Part shown: one piece after another, positions 49,883 to 59,940 of the stretch
How positions within the stretch are numbered: the stretch's first letter is position 1
Layout: the number at the start of each line of letters is the position of its first letter
From: Hungatella hathewayi
Lineage (GTDB): Bacteria; Bacillota; Clostridia; Lachnospirales; Lachnospiraceae
DNA: 64,000 nucleotides
Reading direction: 5' to 3'
Assembly: GCA_025149285.1 (NCBI GenBank)
Contig: CP102274.1
Coordinates: 206,001-270,000, forward strand
The notes under the pieces: model-generated
What the model saw: the letters and a program-made list of their open reading frames with translations, nothing else
Databases searched by the model: none
What the model was told of the DNA's origin: nothing
Position numbers and translations under genes: made by a program

Positions 49883-51298
49883 ATGAATCAAACTCCTGTT
49901 AAAAAAATATTAAAATTATTAGTTGGTTTTTCTATGTCGGCATGGATAAATGCAATAATCAATTTTATTCTAATGCCTGTTATTACACGTGTTATTGAAC
50001 CTTCAGATTTAGGAAAAATAGACTTATTTGTGACATTTTGCACCATGCTTGTATATGCCTCAACCTTGGGGATGCATCAAGCATATATGAGATTTTTTGC
50101 AGATAATTTAGAAGGGATAACTAAAGATAATTTATTTGCGTTTGCGGTTAAGTGCTCCACTTGCGGAGCGGGAATTGCTGCCATTATATGTTTGATTTTT
50201 AACAAAAATTTTACTGAGTCAATAATGGGAGAACAAAGCAATCATATATGGGTGTTAATGGCACTATATATATTTATTACTGGCTTTATTGCAATCAGCA
50301 AGACTAGGCCCAGAATGTATGGAAATGTAATGAGTTATACCGTGTTAGTAGTATTAGAATCATTGAGTATAAAATTATGCTATTTAAGTCTACTTGTTAC
50401 AAAAGATGTTTATTACTCGCTATGGGTTTTGATATTTATGGTCGGAGTACTGATGAGTATTTGCCTGATATTAAATAGAAAACAGATATTTATAAGTATA
50501 TCTCATATACCTAAAGAGACTAAAAACGCAATATTTATATATGCACTTCCAACAATTCCTGTAATGTTTCTCGCTAATGTTAATACATCATTACCTAAAA
50601 TATTTTTAAATGCGTATTTTGATGCTGGTTTTGTAGGGGTGTATACGGGATGTTTGACACTTGTGAGTATTATTACATTGATTCAGGCCGGGATTAATGT
50701 ATTTTGGGGACCTTTTGTGTTTGAAAATTATAAAAGTCAACAACGTTTAATTCAGTCCATGCATCTTGTAATAACATTTGCTATTGTATTTTGCGGGCTT
50801 GGTCTTTTGGCAACTCAAGACATAATATATTGTTTATTGGGAAATAAATATCGTATGAGTCAGGCATTTTATGGTTTCCTTCTATGTTCACCAATTTACT
50901 ATACCATTGGAGAAACCGTCGGCATTGGTATCAATATAAAGAAGAAGACTTATTGGAATATTGTCACAACTTCCGTAGCGTTAATATCTAACTTAGTCTT
51001 CTGTTATTTTTGGGTACCGAGGTTTGGAAATCTTGGGGCATCTTTTGCCGTTGCTATATCATCAATAGTAATGCTATTTGTGAAATCGTTTATAGGAGAA
51101 AGATATTACAAAGTAGTAGAAAATCCAATAAAAACATGTTTAACAATAACATTATTTTTTACAGGTGCACTTTTTTCGTATTTATTTAATAGTCAAATAC
51201 TTATCCGATGTATTTTGATTGTAATATTAATGTTAGCTTTGGTTGTATTGTATCTTAAGGATATTAAACAGTTCATTTGCCAGTGGAACATAAGATAA
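49883..51298 (+). CDS. polysaccharide flippase (Wzx/MATE-like)
   Basis: 471 residues with about 12-14 membrane helices. The N-terminus MSAWINAIINFILMPVITRVIEPSDLGKIDLF is the classic start of Wzx-type flippases. It would move lipid-linked repeat units outward before polymerisation. It is the last gene of the AT-rich part of the locus; a ~190-base spacer with no gene follows. Confidence 0.85.
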   Translation: MNQTPVKKILKLLVGFSMSAWINAIINFILMPVITRVIEPSDLGKIDLFVTFCTMLVYASTLGMHQAYMRFFADNLEGITKDNLFAFAVKCSTCGAGIAAIICLIFNKNFTESIMGEQSNHIWVLMALYIFITGFIAISKTRPRMYGNVMSYTVLVVLESLSIKLCYLSLLVTKDVYYSLWVLIFMVGVLMSICLILNRKQIFISISHIPKETKNAIFIYALPTIPVMFLANVNTSLPKIFLNAYFDAGFVGVYTGCLTLVSIITLIQAGINVFWGPFVFENYKSQQRLIQSMHLVITFAIVFCGLGLLATQDIIYCLLGNKYRMSQAFYGFLLCSPIYYTIGETVGIGINIKKKTYWNIVTTSVALISNLVFCYFWVPRFGNLGASFAVAISSIVMLFVKSFIGERYYKVVENPIKTCLTITLFFTGALFSYLFNSQILIRCILIVILMLALVVLYLKDIKQFICQWNIR

Positions 51299-51486
51299 AA
51301 ATGGTTAGAAATATGATTAATTAATAAGTTCAGAAGATACTAGAACAGGATGATATATAAGGATAGAGAAATGGTTATATAGTAGAAATGGAGGCAGTAG
51401 CTAATGATGGTATTGTGTTACTCGCTGTGGGATGTTCTCATTGACTAACGTATATACTATAGGTTATAACGAGAGGAGAAAACAAC

Positions 51487-53496
51487 ATGAAAGCATTAAT
51501 TTTAAATTCAGGACTAGGAAAACGTATGGGCAGTCTGACTTCGGAACACCCGAAATGTATGTCAGAAATATCTTCCAGGGAGACAATTATCAGCCGTCAG
51601 TTGAAACAGATTGCGAATGCGGGCATCGAAGAGGTGGTCATAACGACAGGAATGTTTGATACCACTCTCATAAATTATTGTCAGAGCTTAGAATTACCAC
51701 TTCATTATACTTTTGTGAAAAACCCGCTGTATCAGGAAACAAACTATATTTATTCCATTTATTGCGCAAGGGAATATCTGGATGATGATATTATCATGAT
51801 GCATGGCGATCTGGTTTTTGAAAATTTAGTTTTTGATGCAATTTTGGAAAGCCCGAAAAGCTGTGTGGCTGTAAGCTCCACGATCCCGCTCCCGGAAAAG
51901 GATTTCAAAGCTGTGGTAAGGGAAAATCGGGTGTTACAGATCGGTACGGAATTCTTTAATGAGGCTGTCGCAGCCCAGCCATTGTACAAGCTTCTTAAAA
52001 ATGACTGGAAAATATGGCTGAATCATATTGATGTATTCTGTAAACAAAAGAATGTAAGCTGTTACGCCGAACAGGCATTTAATGAAGTTTCTGATCACTG
52101 CAGGATCGCTCCGATAGATATTGAGAACCTGCTTTGCAATGAAATCGATAATCCGGAAGATTTGGCTGTAGTTTCCAGTAAACTGAGAGAAGTGGAAAAC
52201 CGTACGGTTTACATCTGCTTTTCCACGGATATGCTACATAGCGGCCATATTGCAATTATTAAAAAGGCGCAGCACTTTGGAAAACTGATTATAGGGGTTT
52301 TATCGGATGAGGCAGTCGTCAGCTATAAACGGTTTCCACTATTACCTTTTAATGAAAGAAAGACTATATTTGAGAATATTTTAGGTGTCTATAAAGTTGT
52401 TGGACAAAAAACATTAAGCTACAAAGAAAATATCAAAAAATATAAACCGACCTATGTAGTTCATGGGGATGATTGGGTTTCCGGCTTTCAAAAGCCGGTG
52501 CGTGATGAAGTCGTTTCTGCTCTGGCGGAATATGGCGGCAAGCTGGTTGAGTTTCCGTATTCCAATGATGAGAAATATCAGATTCTGGAAAACCGGGCGC
52601 GCGCGGACTTATCTCTTCCTGATATCCGCCGTATTCGTTTAAAGAAATCCATTCAAATGAAAGGAACGGTAACCGCCATTGAGGCGCATAGTGGCATAAC
52701 TGGATTAATTGCTGAAAAAACAGTGGTATACCAGAATGGAGAAGCGCATCAATTTGATGCAATGTGGGTGAGTTCCCTGTGTGACTCTACTGCAAAAGGC
52801 AAGCCGGATATAGAATTGGTTGACATGACTTCCCGTTTGCGCACCATTGATGATATTATGGAGGTTACCACAAAACCCATTATTTTTGACGGCGATACTG
52901 GCGGAATGACAGAGCATTTCGTCTATACAGTTAAGACTTTAGAACGTATGGGTGTTTCTATGATTATTATAGAAGATAAGACCGGACTTAAAAGAAATTC
53001 GCTTTTTGGTACGGAAGTAAAGCAAACACAGGATTCCATACAGAATTTCTGTGCTAAAATTAAGGCGGGAAAGAATGCACAGAAGACAAAGGATTTTATG
53101 ATTTGCGCACGTATTGAAAGTCTGATTTTGGATCAGAGCATGGATGATGCGCTAGAGCGGGCCTTTGCATATATAGGGGCAGGAGCCGATGCAATCATGA
53201 TCCATAGCCGGAAAAAAGATCCAACTGAAATTTTTGAGTTCATCGCAAACTTTCGGTCAAAAAATCAAACAACGCCGCTTGTTGTTGTGCCTACTTCTTT
53301 TAATGCCGTTACAGAGGAAGAGTTCAAACAACGTGGTGTAAATATCGTTATCTATGCAAATCAGCTGACCAGAAGCGGTTTTCCCGCCATGCAGCAAGCG
53401 GCCCGTACGATTTTAGAGAACCATCGTGCAAAAGAGTGTGATGACATATGTATGCCTATTAAAGACATTATTACGCTGATACCAGCGGATGTTTGA
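51487..53496 (+). CDS. three-domain nucleotidyltransferase / cytidylyltransferase / PEP mutase
   Basis: 669 residues after GAGAGGAG. Residues 1-~230 are a sugar-nucleotidyltransferase-like domain (LILNSGLGKRMGSLTSEHPK). Residues ~240-370 are a TagD-like cytidylyltransferase with HSGH at 251-254. Residues ~390-669 are PEP mutase with IEAHSGITGLIAEK, DGDTGG and EDKTGLKRNS (E496-S505, the EDKx5NS signature). PEP mutase makes the C-P bond of phosphonopyruvate. The other domains probably make a CMP-activated phosphonate for transfer to a glycan. One chain thus links the first and a late step of the pathway. Confidence 0.85.
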   Translation: MKALILNSGLGKRMGSLTSEHPKCMSEISSRETIISRQLKQIANAGIEEVVITTGMFDTTLINYCQSLELPLHYTFVKNPLYQETNYIYSIYCAREYLDDDIIMMHGDLVFENLVFDAILESPKSCVAVSSTIPLPEKDFKAVVRENRVLQIGTEFFNEAVAAQPLYKLLKNDWKIWLNHIDVFCKQKNVSCYAEQAFNEVSDHCRIAPIDIENLLCNEIDNPEDLAVVSSKLREVENRTVYICFSTDMLHSGHIAIIKKAQHFGKLIIGVLSDEAVVSYKRFPLLPFNERKTIFENILGVYKVVGQKTLSYKENIKKYKPTYVVHGDDWVSGFQKPVRDEVVSALAEYGGKLVEFPYSNDEKYQILENRARADLSLPDIRRIRLKKSIQMKGTVTAIEAHSGITGLIAEKTVVYQNGEAHQFDAMWVSSLCDSTAKGKPDIELVDMTSRLRTIDDIMEVTTKPIIFDGDTGGMTEHFVYTVKTLERMGVSMIIIEDKTGLKRNSLFGTEVKQTQDSIQNFCAKIKAGKNAQKTKDFMICARIESLILDQSMDDALERAFAYIGAGADAIMIHSRKKDPTEIFEFIANFRSKNQTTPLVVVPTSFNAVTEEEFKQRGVNIVIYANQLTRSGFPAMQQAARTILENHRAKECDDICMPIKDIITLIPADV

Positions 53497-53519
53497 TCGT
53501 GGACAAAGGAGATTCCATC

Positions 53520-54662
53520 ATGTTAAAGCAACAGATTTTGACGGCGAGAGGCAATTATGAAGAACTTGACAATTATCTGAAAATAAATGAAGTAAAAAGA
53601 ATTTTTTTAGTCTGTGATGGTTCGCTGCCGTTTTTAAAAATCGGAAGGTATTTTGACTCCTTAACGCAGAGAACCGGCATTGAAGTTATTAAATTTTCAG
53701 ACATTACTCCGAATCCATTGTATGAGTCCGTTGTTGATGGTGTGAGATTATTTTGTGAATTTGGCGCTGACCTCATTCTGGCAGTGGGGGGTGGAAGCGC
53801 AATGGATGTTGCCAAGTGTATCAAGCTTTTCTTTCCTATGGACCCAGCACAAAACTACCTTGAGCAAACGATCGTGCCAAATTCAATGAAGCTGCTTGCC
53901 GTGCCTACAACAGCCGGAACCGGCAGTGAAGCCACACGTTATGCCGTTATATATTTTGATGGAGAAAAACAATCGATATCTGATTACAGCTGTATTCCTT
54001 CAGCAGTGCTGATGGATGCAAGCGTACTGAAAACGCTGCCGATATATCAGAAAAAATCTACCATGATGGATGCGTTTTGCCATGCGATCGAATCTTACTG
54101 GTCGGTAAATTCTTCAGAAGAAAGCCGGCAGTATTCCAGACGGGCAATACAGCTTATTATGGAAAACAAGGATTTATATATAGGAAATGATGAAACAGGT
54201 AATACACAAATGCTTAAAGCCGCTCATCTGGCCGGCAAAGCGATCAACCTTACACAGACGACTGCCGGTCATGCGATGTGTTATAAACTTACGAGCTTAT
54301 ATGGAATCGCGCATGGCCATGCCGCAGCATTATGTGTATCCAGACTTTGGCCTTTTATGCTGACACATTTGGAGTATTGTATTGATCCCAGAGGAAACGA
54401 TTATCTTGCAGGCATTTTCGAAGAAATTGCAAACGCGATGGGGTATAGCGATACAAATACATCGGTAAGGGCATTTCAGGATATTTTAAAGGCCTTAGAA
54501 TTAGAAGCTCCTGACAGCAAAGACAGGAACGATTATGAGGTCCTCAAATCTTCTGTTAATCCGGTCAGACTGAAAAACAATCCGATTGAGTTGAGTGAAG
54601 ACGATCTGGACAGACTGTATCATCAGATCTTTTCGGATACGCAGTGTAGATTCCGGATATAA
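53520..54662 (+). CDS. phosphonoacetaldehyde reductase (iron-type alcohol dehydrogenase)
   Basis: ATG 53520 after AAAGGAG (53504-53510); the earlier in-frame TTG at 53493 is not used. The 380 residues have GGGSAMDVAKCIKLF, PTTAGTGSEATRYAV and the iron-binding His in DAFCHAIESYWS and YGIAHGHAAAL of group III alcohol dehydrogenases. Between PEP mutase and phosphonopyruvate decarboxylase, such enzymes reduce phosphonoacetaldehyde to 2-hydroxyethylphosphonate. No AEP transaminase is present in the window, which favours this product. Confidence 0.8.
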   Translation: MLKQQILTARGNYEELDNYLKINEVKRIFLVCDGSLPFLKIGRYFDSLTQRTGIEVIKFSDITPNPLYESVVDGVRLFCEFGADLILAVGGGSAMDVAKCIKLFFPMDPAQNYLEQTIVPNSMKLLAVPTTAGTGSEATRYAVIYFDGEKQSISDYSCIPSAVLMDASVLKTLPIYQKKSTMMDAFCHAIESYWSVNSSEESRQYSRRAIQLIMENKDLYIGNDETGNTQMLKAAHLAGKAINLTQTTAGHAMCYKLTSLYGIAHGHAAALCVSRLWPFMLTHLEYCIDPRGNDYLAGIFEEIANAMGYSDTNTSVRAFQDILKALELEAPDSKDRNDYEVLKSSVNPVRLKNNPIELSEDDLDRLYHQIFSDTQCRFRI

Positions 54663-54719
54663 ATTTTGACTTATCAGGGCTAGAAATTCGGGTATCATAG
54701 ACCAGGAGGTAAAACAAAA

Positions 54720-55844
54720 ATGAAAGTTGAAAGCTTAGTAAATATTATTGGAGCGGATTTTTATACAGGGGTTCCGGATTCCCAGCTAAAAGCACTCTGC
54801 AATTATCTTATTAATACCTATGGGATTGACCCCAGGCATCATATGATAGCTGCAAATGAAGGGAATTGTACTGCATTAGCAGCTGGCTATCATATCGCTA
54901 CCGGTAAAATTCCAGTAGTATACATGCAAAACAGTGGGGAAGGCAATATTGTTAATCCCGTTGCTTCTCTCTTAAATGATATGGTCTATGCGATTCCGGT
55001 CATTTTTATTGTGGGATGGAGAGGAGAGCCGAGAATTCATGATGAACCGTAGCATGTCTATCAGGGAAAGGTTACCATAAAACTTCTGGAAGATATGAGC
55101 ATTAAGCCATTTATAATCAGCTCTCAAACGACAGAAGAGGATCTTAAAGCAGCAATGGAAGACTTTAAGGATGATCTGGGAGCCGGCAAAAGCGTTGCTT
55201 TTGTGGTAAAAAAAGGAGCTATTTCCTATGATGGAAAAACGGAGTATAAAAATAATAACACTATGCTGCGTGAAACAATTATACAACACATTGTAAAGGT
55301 CAGTGGAGAAGATCCGATTATCTCCACTACAGGGAAGGCCAGCCGGGAACTGTTTGAAGTCCGGGAAGCCAATGGTCAAAACCATAAGTATGATTTTTTG
55401 ACGGTTGGTTCCATGGGACACAGTTCTTCTATTGCACTTGGAATTGCACTTAACAAGCCAAATACAAAAATATGGTGTGTGGATGGTGATGGAGCTGTTC
55501 TTATGCATATGGGAGCAATGGCTGTAATAGGGAATAACAGACCCAATAATATGATCCATATAGTCATTAATAACGAAGCACATGAAACGGTTGGAGGTAT
55601 GCCGACAGTAGCAGGTGGCATCGACATGGTAACAATAGCAAAATCCTGTGGTTATCCCTATGCGGTATCAGTAAGTACAAGTAAATCGTTAGATTCAGAA
55701 CTGGAAGCTGCAAAGAAAAGAAATATGCTTAGTTTCATAGAAGTGAAAAGTGCCATCGGCGCAAGAGATGATCTGGGGAGGCCGACTACGACATCATTAG
55801 AGAACAAACAGAACTTTATGGAATACTTGGAAACGTTAAATTAA
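54720..55844 (+). pseudogene. phosphonopyruvate decarboxylase with an amber codon
   Basis: CAGGAGG precedes the ATG. The frame is complete (375 codons) except for TAG at 55050-55052. The intact copy at 62,011-63,132 has CAG (Gln) at the same place (DEPQHIYQG against DEP*HVYQG). The upstream part carries the ThDP-enzyme start (GADFYTGVPDSQLKALCNYL), the downstream part the ThDP-binding GDGAVLMHMG ... NNEAHETVGG region. A single C-to-T change has split it into 110- and ~250-residue parts. The enzyme would convert phosphonopyruvate to phosphonoacetaldehyde; the second copy may cover its loss. Confidence 0.9.
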
Positions 55845-56149
55845 AAGGTATGGGGTGTAATGATTCTGGTGTAGTGAAACTAATGCGTTGAAAATAGGGA
55901 ACATATGGTTCTGACAAGCAAAAATCAGTCAATAAGTTTAGGAAACAAAATAAGTCGTATTGAGCTTTTATAATTACTACGCACGACTAATAGGTAATGA
56001 TATCAAAAACAAACCTTCTTTCCGAATCCTAAAATCATCATGGATAAATACCATTTCATCCGTCAGATTGCCACCAGAGCGGCATGCCCGACAACGTATT
56101 GTGTGAACAGCTTTTATAATGCTGTCACCAGACTTTGAAAGGTAGCCTG

Positions 56150-56731
56150 GTATCAACGGCACTGTCTGACAGCACATATGCCCTGGATTTCACACCCCAT
56201 CAGGATTTCGTCCGGTTCAACATAGACCCGGATCCGGAGGCCACTACAGCCTAAACAGATATGCCAAGGGCTGTAGCGCACCTTGACAATACACATACGA
56301 TCGAGCTTATGAGCAGCAGGATTACCGTAAAGATCAGTAATTCAGCGGATTTCGGCCTTCTAGTAGCTGTATTCCGTCTGCTGAAAGGGCAACCATGTTT
56401 GCCGATATCTCCGGCTTGCACGTAGTCTACATTATCTGCGGCAGGATCAATATGTGCAAGTCAATCGATGGATTATGTGCAAGCATACAGGTGCAGTTTT
56501 CCATGAATAACCGCCATGCTCTTTTTGTTCTGCTACCGCAGATGTGACCGGATCAAAGCAATCATGAAAGAGCCGGACAGTATCGCCTTGATCTACAAGC
56601 GGCTGACTGCACAAGGGCACTATCGCTGGTCAAGGGATCGACCTGATGTTCGCAGCCTTACATGGAAGGAGTTCGACTGGATGATGTTGGGCATTGATAT
56701 CGACCAGCAAAAAGCGATCCGGATGTCCTGA
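56150..56731 (+). pseudogene. degenerate IS66 tnpA end and tnpB
   Basis: Translated in pieces, 56282-56400 resembles the tnpA C-terminus (IELMSSRITVKISNSADF against IEMSLGSATIRIANGADS in the copy at 58897). From ATG 56395 it resembles tnpB (FADISG..IYIICG..NMCKSIDGLCA), with a stop and a shift near 56,545 and the rest in another frame to 56,731. It is an old, non-functional IS66-family remnant on the + strand. The stretch 55,845-56,150 before it shows no recognisable gene. Confidence 0.65.
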
Positions 56732-56885
56732 AAACCCGTGCGTCCAGCGCGGAATACTGCAAAATCGAATAGCTGGAAACGACTTATTTTCGGCACTTGC
56801 AATACAGTAAAACTGTAACTGACAAATAATAATACGGTGGGATATAACATAACTCCAGTCTTTTGCGGGTTGGAGTTTTTTACTA

Positions 56886-56963
56886 TAATTCGTATGCGAT
56901 TTTTGATAGAGTGGAGTTTTTCGCTCCAGGGTGCCAGCTCTGCCAGTTGCTCATTCGTCATCT
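56886..56963 (-). pseudogene. IS66 tnpC C-terminal scrap
   Basis: On the minus strand TNEQLAELAPWSEKLHSIKN matches the end of IS66 transposase (AELKDLAPWSEKARIECNK in the copy ending at 61,585). Only ~25 residues remain. Confidence 0.55.
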
Positions 56964-57043
56964 CTTTTGTCAGGAGTATCCCAAAGATTGTGTAAACCTT
57001 CAAACTGATATAAGATAAAATTGCTCAGTTTGGAGTTTATTTT

Positions 57044-57115
57044 ATGGAAAGGGAAAAAAAATCACCACAGAAGGCAGCACTTAGGGAAATGATAAAGCAC
57101 GTATCTGAAAGATAA
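57044..57115 (+). pseudogene. short transposase N-terminal scrap (possibly IS256-like)
   Basis: Twenty-three codons from ATG 57044, reading MEREKKSPQKAALREMIKHV before a stop, resemble the first residues of mutator-type (IS256) transposases. The rest of the element is absent. Low confidence because the match is short. Confidence 0.3.
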
Positions 57116-57175
57116 CATAAGTGATTCATAGCCGGTACCCGGCAAAAAGAAAACCGCCCAAACGGACGGTGTTGT

Positions 57176-58747
57176 GTAAGCGTCAAATAAGACAGTGTAT
57201 AGAAAAACCGTTAACTTTCTGCTATTCTTGCAGTTAGCGGTTATCGACACATTTTTTGAATGACTGGATTCCATGGGAGGTAGTCCTCCAAGTATTCCGG
57301 ATACTGTAGGAATGCAGATCCTGGATATCTCCAAGGATATACTGGATATATTTTCGCGAATTCAATCCATTTACCCTGGCTGTTTCTATCAGTGTATAGA
57401 TTCCGGCACTGGCGTCTGCTCCTTTGGGACTTCTTGAAAACAGCCAGTTTTTGCGCCCTATGGTAAATGGGCGGATGCTGTTTTCCGCCAGATGGTTTGA
57501 GATGGAACAGTTTCCATCCAAAAGATAATTCATCAAACCGGTTTTTTGATTGAATGCATAGGTAAAGGCTTCCCCCAATTTCGATTTTGGAAGGATCCCG
57601 GCAGATGCTGTTTCTGCCCACGACCAAAACGCCTCTAATACAGGTTTTTCCTGTATCAAACGCTCTTCTTTTCTTCCTTCCGGGGATAACACCTCCAGAT
57701 TTTTTTCCAGCTCAAATAGACGGTTGATATACCGGATTGCCTGTGCTGGTATGGTTGCCTGCGGGCTATTGACATCTTTGGGGAGTGAATCTACAAAATA
57801 TCTGCGAAGATGTGTCCAGCAGAAGCATCGGGTGATCCCCTTTATTTTTTCATATCCCTTATAGGCATCCGTATGAATATATCCCGTATAGCCTTTCAGG
57901 AACTTCTGGGGGAATGTCCCGCTTCGGCCAGGCTGGTAATCAAACATCCGAATTGGATGACTGCTGCTTTTTATAGAACGGTACACCTACATGTAGGAGT
58001 CAGTCGTATTTTTTCTGCCCGGTTCTAAAAGTACCTGAACAGGCGTTTCGTCTATATGAAGGTAATTCTGCTCCAGCAGCTTTTCCTTCAGAAGCCCGAC
58101 GACAGGAGAAAGCCAATCGCGGTAACTGGCAAGGATCCAGTATGACATGGTGGCGCGGCTTAAAGGAACTCCAAGGTCTGCCCATTCCTTTTCCTGACGA
58201 TAAAGAGGTACGTCAAGCTCATACTTCTGATAGATAACCCAGGCTACCGTAGACGGGGACGCATAGGAATGCTGAATGACAGGATAGGGCATGGGGGATT
58301 TCTTCATAAAGCCCGTCCCTTCTTTCCGGCAGTTCCTGCATTCGAAAGTTTCACGGTAATAATCGATCACCCGGACTTTTGCCGGAATGAATTCTATTTC
58401 TGTACGTACGAATTCTTCACCGACAGAAACCAGAGGTGTTCCGCATTTCTCACAGAAGCGGTCTTCCTCAGCAAGAGTACATAGTTTTTTTCATGAGGGA
58501 TGTCTTTGAGAAGCTCCTCACGCTGACCTTTGAATTTCCGGCGGCGATAAGAGGCAGCATCCTTGAGATCAGGTTCCACTGCGAATGAGTCGGCTGAAGA
58601 TTCCGCTTCATCAAAAAGAGACATCTGTCCCTCAATGCCGAGAGAGGATGTTTGCTCTGTGGATCTGCCATAAAGTTTGCGGGTCAGGAAAGTAGCCTTT
58701 TCCTGCAGAAGAAGGTTTTCTTTTTCCAACTCTGTGATCCGCTTTTC
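57176..58747 (-). mobile_element. truncated IS66-family element (minus orientation)
   Basis: One end is the IS66-type repeat GTAAGCGTCAAATAAGAC at 57176-57193. Inside is a broken tnpC on the minus strand. The other end is missing: at 58748 the sequence changes abruptly to the left inverted repeat of a second IS66 element. No tnpA or tnpB of this copy remains. Confidence 0.75.
57234..58747 (-). pseudogene. tnpC: IS66 transposase tnpC, broken
   Basis: Three minus-strand pieces of one transposase remain. The N-terminal coiled coil (YEKRITELEKENLLLQEK, LTRKLYGRSTEQ) loses its frame in an A-rich run near 58,485. The zinc-ribbon and middle part (MIDYYRETFECRNCRK ... DETPVQVLLEPG) ends in TAG at 57987-57989, where the family has Trp (SYM-W-VYR). 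The DDE C-terminal part follows in the same frame (HTDAYKGYEKI, HLAENSIRPFTIGRKNWLF). The second IS66 has removed the start. The element is inactive. Confidence 0.8.
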
Positions 58748-58896
58748 GTAAGCGCCAAGTATTAGGGAGGCTGGCGCTTTACTACCAAATACTCCATAAT
58801 AGTAGATAGCTAGATGCAAGCATTTTACTCTGGAATACAATAAATCCCATTGTCAGATGCGAGCACTTCACTACATATTTGTGGAGGTGTTAAAAA

Positions 58897-59313
58897 ATGT
58901 CCAATTACAATGCCAGAGTACCAGCTGACAAGCAATACCAGCTGATCATGGAATGCAGGAGCAGCGGTCTCACTGATTTTCAGTGATGCAAGGAACATGG
59001 GATTCATCCCGGGACCTTTTACAACTGGGTCAGCAGACTCAGAAAGAAAGCATGCCGTGAGATTCCTGAATCCATTTCCAAAGCAGCACCATCGCCTGCC
59101 CAGGATGTAGTCCGTTTAAATTTCAATCCAAAGGCAGAAAGGCCGGAATCCATGTTTCCAGTCCAGCCAGCGTTAGAGGATCCATACAGAATTCCAGAAA
59201 TATCTGCAAGCATAGAGATGTCGCTTGGCAGTGCGACGATCCGTATTGCCAATGGTGCGGATTCTGCCATACTGGATCGTGTCCTAAGCCTTGTAAGAGG
59301 CACGATATGCTAG
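58897..59313 (+). pseudogene. tnpA: IS66 tnpA with an in-frame stop
   Basis: 139 codons after GGAGG. The HTH region has TGA at 58984-58986 where the family has Trp (DFQ-W-CKEHGI). The C-terminal part (SLGSATIRIANGADSAILDRVLSLVRG) is intact. It overlaps tnpB by 7 bases. Confidence 0.75.
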
Positions 59314-59750
59314 GCGATATCTCCATGGCGGACAACATCTATATCGTGTGTGGCGCAACTGATATGCGCAAGTCCATCGATGGTCTCTGCAGCATTATCC
59401 GGGATAAACTTTCTATGGACCCAGACCAGTCCTCCCTGTTCCTGTTCTGTGGGAAACGATGTGACCGGATTAAGATCCTGCTCCACGAACCAGATGGATA
59501 TGTTCTCCTTTATAAAAGGCTGAGCGTCACACAGGGCCGGTACCGCTGGCCACGGAAAAGTTCCGAAGCCCAGGAAATCACCTGGCGTCAGTTGGACTGG
59601 TTACTCAGCGGACTGGACATCGAGCAGCCCAAAGCAATCCGGACCAGTAAAAAAAACATCGTGAAACTGCCGAAATTTCCGGCGGCATTTCGACTGGACG
59701 TGTGGATAACCGCTTTGTTTTTTCGCCAGATCGGGATAACCTCTGCGTGA
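59307..59750 (+). CDS. tnpB: IS66 tnpB accessory protein
   Basis: 147 residues. IYIVCGATDMRKSIDGLCSIIRD, LFLFCGKRCDRIKILLHEPDGYVLLYKRL, RYRWPR and ITWRQLDWLLSGLDIEQPKAI are the standard IS66 Orf2 blocks. Only the conserved ~117 residues are expected; the last ~30 residues may be run-on. TnpB is needed for IS66 transposition but its action is not understood. Confidence 0.85.
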   Translation: MLGDISMADNIYIVCGATDMRKSIDGLCSIIRDKLSMDPDQSSLFLFCGKRCDRIKILLHEPDGYVLLYKRLSVTQGRYRWPRKSSEAQEITWRQLDWLLSGLDIEQPKAIRTSKKNIVKLPKFPAAFRLDVWITALFFRQIGITSA

Positions 59751-59940
59751 TAACTGTTTCATCGGAACTCATGGTATTTCAAGGGATTCATGGCGGTAAA
59801 TATCCTGGTTTATCCAGCTTTTATCTGATATCCGGATCGTTTATCCACCGTCATTATGACGAAAGCGCAGCCAGGACTGATTCGCTTTTTTCTTCGTTTT
59901 CTGGTAAAATACCAGTAATAAAACAAAGGAGCGGACACTC

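Noticed and set aside
51299..51486. Promoter TTGACT...TATAAC (51441-51470) for the phosphonate operon
   Set aside because: Spacing is acceptable, but the predicted start would fall inside the ribosome binding site of the gene at 51487, so I do not list it.
55050..58986. Stop-codon reassignment to explain TAG and TGA inside ppd, tnpC and tnpA
   Set aside because: TAG stands for Gln in one gene and Trp in another, TGA for Trp in a third, and the surrounding phage and host genes use TAG and TGA as ordinary stops; independent decay mutations are simpler.
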